Positions 18,021-27,007 are shown, counted from the stretch's first letter. The stretch: 64,000 nt of DNA from Mesorhizobium sp. B2-7-2 (GCF_006440775.1 NZ_VFTZ01000010.1:124001-188000); one strand, 5' to 3'. Notes: generated by a model not told the origin, from the letters alone. Translations and numbers: made by a program.

Positions 18021-18455
18021 TCAGGGCCTGAGATAGACATAGCCCTGATGCTGCAGTTCGGCGAGCTTCACGACGCCGCCCTTGTCGGCAAGCTCGAAGC
18101 CCGCCAGCAGGTCGGTCAGCGTGATATCCATGCCGTGCAAGGTGTTGCCGCAGGCTTGCGGCACAAGTCCCTGCTGGACGAGGCCGGCGAAGCGGCTGGA
18201 AACAGCGCCGGAAGCGCCCTTGGCCTTGAAGGCGGCCAGAGCCGGACCGTGCACCACAAGCACGATGTCGACATTGCCGCCGGTGCCCTCGTAGTGGTTC
18301 TTGATGTTGCCGAGGACGAAGTTGACCTTGTCGACGTCGCTGAGGTGATAGGCGACTTTCAGCCGCCCCTCATGCGTTGCCGCATTTGCCCGGCTCAGGC
18401 CGAAAAGGCCCGCGGCGCCAGTGAGACCGGCACGAAAGATGTCACGGCGCAGCAT
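18021..18455 (-). CDS. DsrE/DsrF-like protein with Tat-type signal
   Basis: The start at 18455 has GGAGGA 6 bp upstream. The 144-residue product begins LRRDIFRAGLTGAAGLFGLS with a twin Arg and hydrophobic stretch ending near ANA, so it is probably exported by Tat or anchored. The mature part has the DsrE-like alpha/beta pattern: KVAYHLSDVDKVNFVLGNI, VDIVLVVHGPAL and VPQACGNTLHGMDI, the last with a single Cys at the DsrE active position. Cytoplasmic DsrE proteins relay sulfur; periplasmic versions are poorly understood. It is divergent from a secreted protein gene with a gap of about 100 bp. Confidence 0.8.
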   Translation of the reverse strand: MLRRDIFRAGLTGAAGLFGLSRANAATHEGRLKVAYHLSDVDKVNFVLGNIKNHYEGTGGNVDIVLVVHGPALAAFKAKGASGAVSSRFAGLVQQGLVPQACGNTLHGMDITLTDLLAGFELADKGGVVKLAELQHQGYVYLRP

Positions 18456-18553
18456 CGTATCCTCCGTTCGCCCGTCCGCTCGCGATTTTTGCATGGTCCA
18501 GGCGGCACTCCTAGACTAGCATATCCAAGTCCTGTCGGTGGGAGGAGGATCAC

Positions 18554-19651
18554 ATGATATCGAGGACCATGGTGGCGAGGACCATGGCGGTGGTGCTTTG
18601 CGCCGCCTTTGCCGCCTCGTTCGGCGCGGCGCGCGCCGAACAGCCGCCCAAGCTTCCCGAGCTCAGCCCGACCGGCGCCGACGCCTGCTTCGGCCGCGTC
18701 TACGACACCGCCCATCTCAAGGCGCATCCGCGCCAGAAGGTGGCGCGCATCTTCTTCTTCTACGGCCATGACCCGGTCAGCCGGACGAACGAAGAACCCG
18801 CCGCCAACCAAGATACGTCCTATAACGGCTTTCTCACGACAACGGTGCGCGGCGCCAAGAAGCCGGAATGGGCGAGCAGCTGGTGCAACAAGGAGGATCC
18901 CAGCGACAAGGCGAGCGGCATCCGTTGCGGCATGGACTGCGACCGGACGCTGGCTTCGCTGAAAGTCGACGACAAGGGGAAGCTTCTTCTGTCCGGCCTG
19001 TCGCCGGACGTCTATCTCGACCCGGATTCGGAAGAGCAGCTCGGCAAGGCCGAGTACAACAAGCAGGCGCTGGGCAGCGAGGACGACAATTTCAAGCTGG
19101 ACCGGATGCCGGCCGAGACCTGCAAGGCGGAGTTCGCGCGCATCGATCCGATCGACCCGGCGCTGGGCGAGCCGCTGCGCGTGCGGCTCAAGCCCGATCA
19201 GCCCTTCTGCTTCGGGCGTGACTACGACGATGCGCATCTGAGGTCGCATCCCAACCAGCTGACGCAATCGATCCGTATTTTCCGCGGACCGGTCGAGCTC
19301 GCCTCCTTCGCCGCCGGCGGCGATGCCGCGAACTGGCCGGATGGGGCGGATGTCGCCGTTTCGGTGACGACGAGGCAGAAAGGGAAAAAGGTCACGCAGA
19401 CCTATTCCTGCCAGGGCGAGGCCGATCAGTGGCGCTGCTCGGCCAATTCCAAGATGAGCGATTTTTCCTGCAACGTCTCGCAGAAGGAGATCTTCCTCAA
19501 GCGCGGCGTCAACGGCACGATGATGGTCGCGAACCCCAACAATGCGGTGGCGGTCCTCGATCTCTGCTCGAAGGCGGCGAACGGCAAGACCAGGTCCGAC
19601 GACAAGGTCTACCGGCTGAACCCCATGCCGCAGTCGGCCTGTGCGCCGTAA
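18554..19651 (+). CDS. Secreted hypothetical protein with an internal duplication
   Basis: A 365-residue protein with a clear signal peptide (MISRTMVARTMAVVLCAAFA, cleavage near ARA-EQ) and an excellent ribosome-binding site (GGAGGAGG). The mature chain contains two copies of a block: CFGRVYDTAHLKAHPRQ at about residues 45-61 and CFGRDYDDAHLRSHPNQ at about 218-234. Each is followed by an alternating hydrophobic strand, several Cys residues and a later LDPDS/VYRLNPMP-type ending. I do not recognise the family. The repeated Cys-rich units suggest disulfide-bonded periplasmic or extracellular domains. Confidence 0.75.
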   Translation: MISRTMVARTMAVVLCAAFAASFGAARAEQPPKLPELSPTGADACFGRVYDTAHLKAHPRQKVARIFFFYGHDPVSRTNEEPAANQDTSYNGFLTTTVRGAKKPEWASSWCNKEDPSDKASGIRCGMDCDRTLASLKVDDKGKLLLSGLSPDVYLDPDSEEQLGKAEYNKQALGSEDDNFKLDRMPAETCKAEFARIDPIDPALGEPLRVRLKPDQPFCFGRDYDDAHLRSHPNQLTQSIRIFRGPVELASFAAGGDAANWPDGADVAVSVTTRQKGKKVTQTYSCQGEADQWRCSANSKMSDFSCNVSQKEIFLKRGVNGTMMVANPNNAVAVLDLCSKAANGKTRSDDKVYRLNPMPQSACAP

Positions 19652-19660
19652 CCAGCGCTT

Positions 19661-19836
19661 CGTCATTCTATGGCAGCAAGGAGCGAAGCGACGCGGCGCA
19701 GACCATTGAATCCTGTGACTTGGAAGCGCCGCCTCGGTGCAGAATTTTGCTCCGTTGCATGCCTTGGCGAAGGTAACGGCATGGATTCCAGGGTCTTCGC
19801 GACGGAGCTTCGCTCCTGCTCCGCCCTGGAATGACG
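19661..19836. repeat. 176-bp palindromic element (MITE-like), copy 1
   Basis: Bounded by CGTCATTC and GAATGACG, perfect inverted 8-bp ends. Nearly the same sequence recurs at 47662-47842 in the same orientation, including GCATGGATTCCAGGGTCTTC near the right end. It carries no ORF of its own. It lies between the ends of two convergent genes and could also stop transcription. Confidence 0.8.
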
Positions 19837-19884
19837 AAGTTGAGAGGCTCCGGCCAATCTCTAACGGCTGCCATGCTGGCACCG

Positions 19885-20832
19885 TCAGGCGAACGGCACC
19901 GCCGCGGTGCCTTTCGGCAACTTGGCTTCGTCGTCTGGCTCGACATGGATGGTGACGCGCACCGAGGGGATCTCGGCCTTCAGCGCGTCCTCGATGCGGT
20001 CGCAGATGACATGGCTGGCGCCGACGGTCATGTCGGCGTCGACCACCAGATGGAACTCGATGAAGGTGGCGCGGCCGGCAATGCGCGTCTTGAGATCATG
20101 CACCTCGAGCGCGCCCTTCGAATTGGCCGATATGATGTTGCGGATCTGCATGTGCTCATGGTTGTCGACGGCGCGGTCCATCAGCCCGCTCATCGACGAG
20201 CCGATGACATGCCAGCCCTGCCACAGGATGTTGAGCGCGACGATCACGGCAAGTGCCGGGTCGAGGATCTGCCAGCCGGTGAGCACGGCACCGACAAGAC
20301 CGCCGAACACGCCGACGGATGTTACCACGTCGGTCATGATGTGCTGGCCGTCGGCGACAAGCGCAGGCGACTTCGCATTCCGGCCGGCGCGGATCAGCGT
20401 CCAGGCCCAGATCGCATTGATGACCGTCGCGACGCCGTTGACGGCAAGTCCTTCCCAGGGCTGTTCCAGCGGGGCCGGATGTTGCCAGGACTGCCAGACC
20501 TCGTTGAGGATCAGCAGCGCCGCGACGACGATCAGCACGCCCTCGAGGACGGCCGAGAAATATTCGGCCTTATGATGGCCGAAGGGATGATCCTGGTCGG
20601 CGGGCTTGTAGCTGACCTGGATCGCCCAGAAGGCGGCGGCCGATGCGATCACGTTGACGATCGATTCCAGCGCGTCGGAATAGAGCGCCACGGAACCGGT
20701 GATGTACCAGGCCGCAAGCTTCAAGACGAGCACGACGAAGGCGACGAGGATCGACCAGAAGGCAAGCCTGGCAATCTTCTCGCGGGTCGCGGCTTTCGCC
20801 GCGGCCGCCACCGTTTCCTGCGTCACAGCCAT
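19885..20832 (-). CDS. Cation diffusion facilitator (CDF) metal exporter
   Basis: A 315-residue protein with six hydrophobic segments between about residues 22 and 215 and a cytoplasmic C-terminal domain ending with a His/Glu pattern (VRVTIHVEPDDEAKL). TM2 carries YSDALESIVN, the loop has DHPFGHHKAEYFSA and TM5 has DGQHIMTDVVTSVG. These are the metal-transport motifs of CDF proteins, which swap cytoplasmic Zn, Fe, Mn or similar ions for protons. The TM5 site is H-x3-D; in TM2 the second position of the usual D-x3-D is Ser, so the metal preference is uncertain. It is transcribed alone, 5 bp after the end of trpE(G). Confidence 0.9.
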   Translation of the reverse strand: MAVTQETVAAAAKAATREKIARLAFWSILVAFVVLVLKLAAWYITGSVALYSDALESIVNVIASAAAFWAIQVSYKPADQDHPFGHHKAEYFSAVLEGVLIVVAALLILNEVWQSWQHPAPLEQPWEGLAVNGVATVINAIWAWTLIRAGRNAKSPALVADGQHIMTDVVTSVGVFGGLVGAVLTGWQILDPALAVIVALNILWQGWHVIGSSMSGLMDRAVDNHEHMQIRNIISANSKGALEVHDLKTRIAGRATFIEFHLVVDADMTVGASHVICDRIEDALKAEIPSVRVTIHVEPDDEAKLPKGTAAVPFA

Positions 20833-20837
20833 GGTTC

Positions 20838-23027
20838 CTACGCGGCCTTTTCCTTGGCCTTGCGCGGCAGATGCGCGACGATGTTTTCGATGATGCGCAT
20901 GCCGGCATTGTGACCGAGCGTCATGATCGATTCCGGATGGAACTGCACCGCCGCGATCGGCTCCTTGCGGTGCTCGAAAGCCATGATGATGCCGTCCTCG
21001 GTCTCGGCGGTGACCACGAAGCCGTCGGGCAGGCGCACCGGGTCGGCGAAGATCGAGTGGTAGCGGCCGACGGTCACTTCCTTGGGCAGGCCCGAGAAGA
21101 TGATGCCGGGCTTCGAAACGCGGATGCGCGACGGCTTGCCATGCATGGGGATGTGCAACTGCCTGAGCTCGCCGCCATAGGCCTCGGCCAATGCCTGCAG
21201 GCCGAGACAGACGCCGAAGATCGGCAGGTCGCGGCTGCGCGCTCGTCTGATGGTGGCGGCGCAGTCGAAATCCTTCGGCGTGCCGGGACCGGGCGAAAGC
21301 ACGACGAGGTCCGGCTTCAACCGCTCGAAGACCTCCTCCGGCACCGGCGAGCGAACCGTGGAGACGTTGGCGCCGGTCTGGCGGAAGTAGTTGGCCAAGG
21401 TGTGGACGAAACTGTCCTCATGGTCGACCAGCAGGATGTTGACGCCGTCGCCGACGCGCGCGGTGGCGCGCTCGGTTCCGGTGGCGTTGCCGGCCTTGGC
21501 GTCGCGGATGGCGGAGAGCATGGCGGATGCCTTCAGTTCGGTTTCGGCTTCTTCTTCCTCGGGAACGCTGTCGAAAAGCAGCGTGGCGCCGGCGCGCACC
21601 TCGGCGATACCGTCTTTGATGCGGATGGTGCGCAAGGTCAGCCCGGTGTTCATGTCGCCGTTGAAGTTGACCATGCCGACCGCCCCGCCATACCAGGCGC
21701 GCGGGCTCTTCTCATTCTGCTCGATGAAGCGCATGGCCCACAGTTTCGGCGCGCCGGTGACGGTGACCGCCCAGGCATGCGAGAGAAACGCGTCGAAGGC
21801 GTCCATGCCTTCGCGCAGCCGCCCCTCGATATGGTCGACGGTGTGGATCAGGCGCGAATACATCTCGATCTGACGGCGGCCGATGACGCGCACGGAGCCC
21901 GGTTCGCAGACGCGCGACTTGTCGTTGCGGTCGACGTCCGAGCACATGGTGAGCTCGGACTCGTCCTTCTTCGAGTTGAGCAGCTTCAGGATCTGCTCGC
22001 TGTCGGAAATGGCGTCGTCGCCGCGCTTGATGGTGCCCGAGATCGGGCAGGTTTCGACTCTGCGGCCGTTGACGCGCACGAACATCTCCGGCGAGGCGCC
22101 GATCAGATATTCGTTCTCGCCGAGATTGATGAAGAAGGAGTAGGGCGAGGGGTTGATCGACTTCAGCTTGCGCGAAATGTCGGAAGGCTGGGTCTCGCAG
22201 CGCTCGTAGAACATCTGTCCAGGCACGACCTCGAACAGGTCGCCGCGCTTGAAGCTCTCCATGGCGCGGCGCACCAGGTTGGCGTATTCGCCCGGCTCAT
22301 GGTCGCTGCGCGGCGGGATGCGGTCGGCGGTCTTGAACGGCTCGGCGGTGGCGTCGCGCGGCAGGCCCTCGGTCGAAAAACCGTCGCCGGAATAGTCGTA
22401 GCGGTCGGTCCAGGCCTTGGTCGAATAGTGGTCGACGACGAGGATCTCGTCGGGCAGGAACAGCACGAGGTCGCGCTGGCTCTCCTTGCGCTCGAGCTTG
22501 TGGTCGACAGGATCGAACTGGAAAGCGAGGTCGTAGCCGAAGGCGCCGTAAAGGCCGAGATTGGCGTCCTCGGCGGTCTTGAACAGCGCGGTGATGGCGC
22601 GCAGCACCGTGAAGACGGACGGAACGCGGCTGCGCTCCTCCTCGGTGAAGACGCGGCCCGGCTTGGCGACATCGAGGCGGATGAGTGTCGTCGAGGTCTC
22701 GACGATCGTCACTTCGCCGAGCTCGCCAAGCGCCTTGCCGATCACGGGCAACAGCGCTTCGCCGCGCTTGTTCAGCGCTTCGATGCGCATCGTGCGTCCC
22801 CGCGCGGAAATCACCAGCGGCGGATCGATGATGGCCGCATCCCAGCGCGTGTAGCGGCCTGGATATTCGTAGTTGGAGGAGAACACTGCGCCGCGGCGCG
22901 AATTCAGGCCGTCGACATAGGCATCGATCGCGCCTTCATAGGGCCGGTCGTGCCGCTCGCGGGTAATCGTCACGCCGCCCGCGGTGACGAAACGCTCCGC
23001 CCCGTTGTCCAGAACTTTAGTCGTCAT
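20838..23027 (-). CDS. trpE: Anthranilate synthase, fused TrpE-TrpG
   Basis: A 729-residue single-chain anthranilate synthase (often called trpE(G) in rhizobia). The start at 23027 has GGAGACG upstream. Residues 1-510 are the chorismate-binding subunit ([44 protein letters not shown]). Residues about 535-729 are the glutamine amidotransferase, with [16 protein letters not shown] carrying the nucleophile Cys, and AVQFHPESI carrying the His-Glu pair. It makes anthranilate from chorismate and glutamine, the first step to tryptophan, with feedback inhibition expected at the TrpE part. Expression is controlled by the trpL attenuator upstream. Confidence 0.97.
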   Translation of the reverse strand: MTTKVLDNGAERFVTAGGVTITRERHDRPYEGAIDAYVDGLNSRRGAVFSSNYEYPGRYTRWDAAIIDPPLVISARGRTMRIEALNKRGEALLPVIGKALGELGEVTIVETSTTLIRLDVAKPGRVFTEEERSRVPSVFTVLRAITALFKTAEDANLGLYGAFGYDLAFQFDPVDHKLERKESQRDLVLFLPDEILVVDHYSTKAWTDRYDYSGDGFSTEGLPRDATAEPFKTADRIPPRSDHEPGEYANLVRRAMESFKRGDLFEVVPGQMFYERCETQPSDISRKLKSINPSPYSFFINLGENEYLIGASPEMFVRVNGRRVETCPISGTIKRGDDAISDSEQILKLLNSKKDESELTMCSDVDRNDKSRVCEPGSVRVIGRRQIEMYSRLIHTVDHIEGRLREGMDAFDAFLSHAWAVTVTGAPKLWAMRFIEQNEKSPRAWYGGAVGMVNFNGDMNTGLTLRTIRIKDGIAEVRAGATLLFDSVPEEEEAETELKASAMLSAIRDAKAGNATGTERATARVGDGVNILLVDHEDSFVHTLANYFRQTGANVSTVRSPVPEEVFERLKPDLVVLSPGPGTPKDFDCAATIRRARSRDLPIFGVCLGLQALAEAYGGELRQLHIPMHGKPSRIRVSKPGIIFSGLPKEVTVGRYHSIFADPVRLPDGFVVTAETEDGIIMAFEHRKEPIAAVQFHPESIMTLGHNAGMRIIENIVAHLPRKAKEKAA

Positions 23028-23071
23028 TGCCGTCTCCATCAGCGTCTTGGGCAACGGACCCGGGAATGGCG

Positions 23072-23110
23072 TTAAAAAACAAATGGCCGCCCGGATATTC
23101 CGCTGCGGCC
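23072..23110 (-). terminator. Attenuator terminator between trpL and trpE
   Basis: On the minus strand GGCCGC and GCGGCC arms enclose an inner CGG/CCG stem, followed by ATTTGTTTTTTAAC. This is an intrinsic terminator placed 40 bp after the trpL stop and 45 bp before trpE, as needed for transcription attenuation. In Sinorhizobium the terminated transcript is a stable small RNA (rnTrpL). Confidence 0.85.
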
Positions 23111-23149
23111 AACCTCTTTTTCACGCGCACACGCACGAACAGGCCGCTG

Positions 23150-23194
23150 TCAGCGAGCCCACCACCAAATGGTCTTGTTCGAACGCATGTTCAT
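23150..23194 (-). CDS. trpL: trp operon leader peptide
   Basis: A 14-residue ORF, MNMRSNKTIWWWAR, with three consecutive Trp codons, lies 120 bp upstream of trpE in the same direction. It closely matches the rhizobial trpL leader, which ends IWWWAR. Ribosome stalling at the Trp codons when charged tRNA-Trp is scarce prevents formation of the terminator at 23072-23110. In Sinorhizobium the leader peptide and its RNA also act in trans; whether that holds here is unknown. The start codon is only 2-3 nt from the predicted transcription start. Confidence 0.93.
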   Translation of the reverse strand: MNMRSNKTIWWWAR

Positions 23195-23202
23195 GGCGAC
23201 TC

Positions 23203-23231
23203 CCATAGCGGCGAATGGAGGTCCATGCAAC
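23203..23231 (-). promoter_or_regulatory. Predicted promoter of trpL-trpE
   Basis: GTTGCA (23231-23226), a 17-bp spacer and CTATGG (23208-23203) match the rhizobial sigma70 pattern CTTGAC-N17-CTATAT fairly well. The expected transcription start, about 7 nt further, falls within 2-3 nt of the trpL ATG, giving a nearly leaderless transcript. Confidence 0.6.
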
Positions 23232-23265
23232 TGGATTTCACGGCGATGGTGAAAGCCGCTACGCC

Positions 23266-24321
23266 TCAGTCTTCCAGCGTGCCGGAGCGTGCATCGGTGC
23301 TCCTGGCGTCGCCGGCGAGCTTCAGAAGATCCTCGCCGGCGCGGATGATGCGGCGCGCGCGGCGGGTCAGGATGAAGCCCGACTGAGGGGCGAACACTTC
23401 CGTGCGGCCGCCGGCCTCGCCGGGTGCGTGGACGATCGTCGCCAGCCTGTCGCCTTTCTTGACGCGGTCGCCGGGTTTGACCTCGTAAAGGATCGCGCCG
23501 GCCCTTGGCGAAGGCATCATGTCGATGTTTTCCAGCGGTACGACCGGTCCGGGAAATTTCTCGAATTTCGGCACGGATGAGTCCTGGACGACGCCGCGCG
23601 CCACCAGCAGGCGGTAAAGCCCGGCGGCATCGGCCGCGGCGAGGGCGGCGTCGACATCGAGTATGCCGCGATATTCGACCGTGGTGACGGCGCGGCGATC
23701 GAAGCGCGCGACGCTCGCCGGCACGTTCTGGTAGGACATGATCGAGGCGCCTTCGAAGGTGCCGGTATCGTCCTCGCTCCACAGCAGAACGGCTTCGGCG
23801 CCCATGGCGGCCGCGCAATCGGCCATATGCGGCCACAGGCTGGTGTGGATGTAGAGATAGGCCAGACCTTCGTCGTCGCAGTGGAGGTCAAGCACGATGT
23901 CGTTGCCGAGCGAGAGCTGGACGAGCCGGTTCTTCAGCCGGCGATCGGCGCCGCCGAGGCTGACATCCGGCAAGAGCCTTTCGTCGGGCGCGGCAAGCAA
24001 GGGAAAGGAGCGGTTGAAATTGGTGCGGGTGCCGAGATTGAAGCGGCCCTGATGCTCGCCGAAATGATATTGGGCGCGGCCGATCGGGTTGGCCCAGGGC
24101 ACGATGGTGATCGGACCCTTGATGCGACCTTCGGCCTCAGCCCTGGCGAGCATCGGCACCAGGGCGTCGATGGCGACGACGCCCGGCAGCTCGCCGGCAT
24201 GCAGCGCCGCCTGCAGATAGGCGGAAGTGGCCGCCTTGTCCTTGCCCTCGAAGCGCAAGACCGGGAATTCGTAGGCAACGCCTTCGCTGTCGCCGGCGAT
24301 GCGTTCGATCGTCTTCTGCAT
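23266..24321 (-). CDS. Succinylglutamate desuccinylase/aspartoacylase-family zinc deacylase
   Basis: A 351-residue protein of the AstE/AspA family. ALHAGELPG (about residues 40-48) supplies the zinc His and Glu, LDLHCDDEGLAYLYIH (about 145-160) the second zinc His, and VTTVEYRG is a typical later segment. The C-terminal part has a small barrel (GAILYEVKPGDRVKKGDRLA) as in related proteins. Such enzymes cleave N-acyl groups from amino acids or related amides. No arginine catabolic genes are next to it, so the substrate remains open. It is transcribed towards trpL, with about 70 bp between its stop and the trpL start. Confidence 0.88.
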   Translation of the reverse strand: MQKTIERIAGDSEGVAYEFPVLRFEGKDKAATSAYLQAALHAGELPGVVAIDALVPMLARAEAEGRIKGPITIVPWANPIGRAQYHFGEHQGRFNLGTRTNFNRSFPLLAAPDERLLPDVSLGGADRRLKNRLVQLSLGNDIVLDLHCDDEGLAYLYIHTSLWPHMADCAAAMGAEAVLLWSEDDTGTFEGASIMSYQNVPASVARFDRRAVTTVEYRGILDVDAALAAADAAGLYRLLVARGVVQDSSVPKFEKFPGPVVPLENIDMMPSPRAGAILYEVKPGDRVKKGDRLATIVHAPGEAGGRTEVFAPQSGFILTRRARRIIRAGEDLLKLAGDARSTDARSGTLED

Positions 24322-24481
24322 GGGATATCTCCGTGTGAGGAGGTTTCAGCCATGCATTGTTGCGATCGGGCTGTCGAGTGGTCCAGCCGCGCCGGGCTGT
24401 CGGGCATCATCGCAATCGCGCTCGCCCGCTTGCTGCGCGGCACGAGGCTTCGCCGCAACGGCCGAACGCCGCCTCTGGATT

Positions 24482-25858
24482 TTAGACCAGCGGCTTCAGC
24501 TCCTGGGCGATGGTCGGCAGCAGCTCCGAGACATTGGGGTGGATGTGCATGGCGCGCGCCAGCGTCGAGATCGGCGCCTTGGCGTACATGAGGTCGAGCA
24601 CGCAGTGGATCGCCTCGTCGCCGCCCGGGCCGAGCACCGAGCAGCCGAGGATCTCGCCGGTGTCGGCATCGGCCAGGATCTTCATGAAGCCTTGCGTCTC
24701 GCCCTTCTCGACGGCGCGGCCGACACGGGTCATCGGCCGCTGTCCGACCAGCGCGCGGCGGCCGGATTTCTTCACCGCGGCCTCAGTCATGCCGCAGCGC
24801 CCAAGCGGCGGATCGATGTAGAGCGCATAGGCCTCGATGCGGTCGCTCACCTTGCGCGGATCGTTGTCGAGTAGGTTGGCGGCTACGATCTCGAAGTCGT
24901 TGTAGGAGGTGTGGGTGAAGGCGCCCTTGCCGTTGCAGTCGCCCATCGCCCAGATGCCCGGCACATTGGTGCGCAACTGATCGTCGACGACGATATAGCC
25001 GCGCTGGTCGACCGCGACGCCGGCCTTGTCGAGGCCCAGATCGTCGGTGTTGGGCGTGCGCCCCAGCGCCAGCAGCACATGCGAGCCGATGGCCGGGGAT
25101 TTGCCGGCGGAGAAGGTGACGGCGATCCCATTGCCTTGCCTGGCAAAGCTGATGTCGTCCGCGCCGACATGGACGGCGATGCCTTCGTTTTCGAGTATCG
25201 ATTGGATGGCGGCGGAGGTGTCCTCATCCTCGCGGCCGGTCAGCCGCGGCGCCTTTTCGATCACCGTGACCTCGGAGCCGAAGCGGCGGAACATCTGCGC
25301 GAATTCGAGCGAGATGTAGCTGCCGCCGACGACGATCAGATGGCTGGGCAGCACATCGAGATCCATCATCGAGGAATTGGTGAGATAGGGCACGTCGTTG
25401 ATGCCGGGCAGGTTGGGCACCGAGGCGCGGCCGCCGGTGTTGAGGAAAATCTTTGGCGCGGTGAGTAGCGCGTCGCCGACGTGCACCGTGTCGGCGGTGA
25501 CGAAACGCGCATGGCCGCGATAGAGCGTGCAGCCCTTCATTCCGGCGATCCATTTTTCGAGATTGCCGCGGGCGTCGTTGGTGACCTTGTCCTTGCGCGC
25601 CTTGATGCGCTTGTAGTCCACGCCGACGGGGCCTGAGAGCGCGACACCGTAGTCTGCGGCGCGGCGGGCGAGATGCGCGGCATAGGCGCTCGCCACCATC
25701 GCCTTGGTCGGCATGCAGCCGGTGTTGACGCAGGTGCCGCCGATGAACTTGCGCTCGATCAGCGCAACCTTCATGCCGGCGGCCTCGAGCCGGCCAACAA
25801 GCGGCGGCCCGGCCTGGCCGGCGCCGATGACGATGGCATCGAAGCTCTTTGCGCTCAT
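24482..25858 (-). CDS. FAD-dependent pyridine nucleotide-disulfide oxidoreductase (MerA/Lpd-like)
   Basis: A 458-residue flavoprotein. VIGAGQAGPPL is the FAD Rossmann loop, GGTCVNTGCMPTK carries the redox Cys pair, VVGGSYISLEFAQ the NAD(P) loop, and GIWAMGDCNGKGAF the second FAD motif. The dimerisation domain ends HIHPNVSELLPT, the His-containing active-site part of the partner subunit. It resembles the mercuric reductase-like branch but lacks the N-terminal heavy-metal domain and C-terminal vicinal Cys, so mercury reduction is unlikely. Its ATG overlaps the TGA of the upstream membrane-protein gene (ATGA), so the two are translationally coupled. Confidence 0.9.
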   Translation of the reverse strand: MSAKSFDAIVIGAGQAGPPLVGRLEAAGMKVALIERKFIGGTCVNTGCMPTKAMVASAYAAHLARRAADYGVALSGPVGVDYKRIKARKDKVTNDARGNLEKWIAGMKGCTLYRGHARFVTADTVHVGDALLTAPKIFLNTGGRASVPNLPGINDVPYLTNSSMMDLDVLPSHLIVVGGSYISLEFAQMFRRFGSEVTVIEKAPRLTGREDEDTSAAIQSILENEGIAVHVGADDISFARQGNGIAVTFSAGKSPAIGSHVLLALGRTPNTDDLGLDKAGVAVDQRGYIVVDDQLRTNVPGIWAMGDCNGKGAFTHTSYNDFEIVAANLLDNDPRKVSDRIEAYALYIDPPLGRCGMTEAAVKKSGRRALVGQRPMTRVGRAVEKGETQGFMKILADADTGEILGCSVLGPGGDEAIHCVLDLMYAKAPISTLARAMHIHPNVSELLPTIAQELKPLV

Positions 25859-26316
25859 GCGACCGCCGCCACGATGAGCAGCCCGCCGATGATGGCCACC
25901 GCATCCTCGATGAAGGCGGCGGGCTGATCCTTGCCGAATGCGGCGGCCAGCCGGCCGCGGGCCTTGGCGCCGCCCAGCGTGCCGATCACCGCGCCGATTG
26001 CGCCGGCGACCAGGCCGCCGATGGTGGCGCCGGCGGTCGCGCCGATGACTGTGCCGCAGAAGGCGCCGACGACGATGCGGGTGCCGAATTGCGGCGGCAC
26101 CTTGCGGCTCGGCGTCGACGGCAGCTGGTCGGCGACCAGCTCGACGATGGCCAGGACGGTGAAGATGCCGACGGCGATCCAGTGGCCCATGAAGCTCGCC
26201 CAGGTGCCCGCGACCGGAAGCCAGCCGAGATAGGAGCCCCAGGCGACGGCGGCGGGCGCGGTCATGGCGCGCAGGCCGGCAATGACGCCTATCAGCAGGG
26301 CGAGAATGTAAAGCAC
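25855..26316 (-). CDS. Small glycine-rich integral membrane protein (DUF4126-like)
   Basis: A GTG at 26316 preceded by AGGGGG is the likely start; a TTG at 26331 is in frame. The product of about 153 residues has four to five hydrophobic segments with Gly/Ala-rich helices (GAFCGTVIGATAGATIGGLV, GAIGAVIGTLGGAKARG), the look of the DUF4126 family. No catalytic motif is visible. Its TGA overlaps the start of the disulfide reductase gene, which implies a functional link, possibly membrane recruitment of the reductase. Confidence 0.75.
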   Translation of the reverse strand: MLYILALLIGVIAGLRAMTAPAAVAWGSYLGWLPVAGTWASFMGHWIAVGIFTVLAIVELVADQLPSTPSRKVPPQFGTRIVVGAFCGTVIGATAGATIGGLVAGAIGAVIGTLGGAKARGRLAAAFGKDQPAAFIEDAVAIIGGLLIVAAVA

Positions 26317-26449
26317 GATCGACCCCCTCAAACCGAGACCGTCGCGTGGTCCCGCGACGGAAGGCTAGCACAAGCCAAGCATTTCGCCACGGGGCTTTGT
26401 CTCACAATCGATTATGCTTTGGCAGCAGACGAAATCTGGAGGTATCGCC

Positions 26450-27007
26450 ATGACGGCAAGCGAGCGCATGAAGATGGCGGCGGGCGAATGGTACACCTGC
26501 ATCGACGATGAGCTGGAGGCATTGCGCGTCGCCGCGCGCGATGCGGTATTCGAGCACAACGGCCTGCCGCCCAGGCAGCGCGGCGACATCGCTCCGGCCC
26601 TGCGGGCGCTGCTCGGCGGCGTCGGCGAGGGGGCTCGCATCGAGGCGCCGTTCCATTGCGCGTACGGGTTCAACATCCATCTCGGCGAGGGGATCTTTCT
26701 CAATGCCGGCTGCACCATCCTCGATACCGCGCCGGTGCGCATCGGCAAGGGCGCCCTGCTCGGCCCCAATGTGCAGATCTACTGCGCCGAGCATCATCGC
26801 GAAGCTGCCGGCCGGCTGGCCGGACTGGAGATCGCCAGGCCGGTAACGATCGGCGACAACGCCTGGATCGGCGGCAGCGCGGTGATCCTCGCCGGCGTCA
26901 GCATAGGCGAGGGCGCCATCGTCGGCGCGGGCGCGGTGGTGAGGCGCGACGTGCCGGCGAACACCACTGTCGTCGGCAACCCGGCGCGGGTCGTCACGCG
27001 CCGATGA
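26450..27007 (+). CDS. Sugar O-acetyltransferase (maltose/NodL-type, left-handed beta-helix)
   Basis: The start at 26450 has GGAGG 8 bp upstream. The 185-residue product starts with the maltose acetyltransferase N-terminal helix pair (SERMKMAAGEWYTCIDDELE). It continues with hexapeptide repeats: GIFLNAGCTILDTAPVRIGK, YCAEHH with the catalytic His, and VTIGDNAWIGGSAVILAGVS. It transfers acetyl from acetyl-CoA to a sugar hydroxyl. NodL of rhizobia is in the same family, but no nodulation genes are nearby, so a housekeeping Maa-like role is more probable. The gene converges on the GlxA-like regulator and overlaps its end by 14 bp. Confidence 0.92.
   Translation: MTASERMKMAAGEWYTCIDDELEALRVAARDAVFEHNGLPPRQRGDIAPALRALLGGVGEGARIEAPFHCAYGFNIHLGEGIFLNAGCTILDTAPVRIGKGALLGPNVQIYCAEHHREAAGRLAGLEIARPVTIGDNAWIGGSAVILAGVSIGEGAIVGAGAVVRRDVPANTTVVGNPARVVTRR

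Noticed and set aside
20871..23075. 734-codon plus-strand open frame
   Set aside because: It is antisense to trpE(G), has no family motifs and a His/Asp/Arg/Gly-rich composition expected from reading a GC-rich gene backwards.
24482..25858. Mercuric reductase merA
   Set aside because: No N-terminal GMTCxxC domain and no C-terminal Cys pair; no mer genes nearby.
26450..27007. Nodulation acetyltransferase nodL
   Set aside because: Same family, but no nod genes or nod-box nearby; a general sugar acetyltransferase is more likely.
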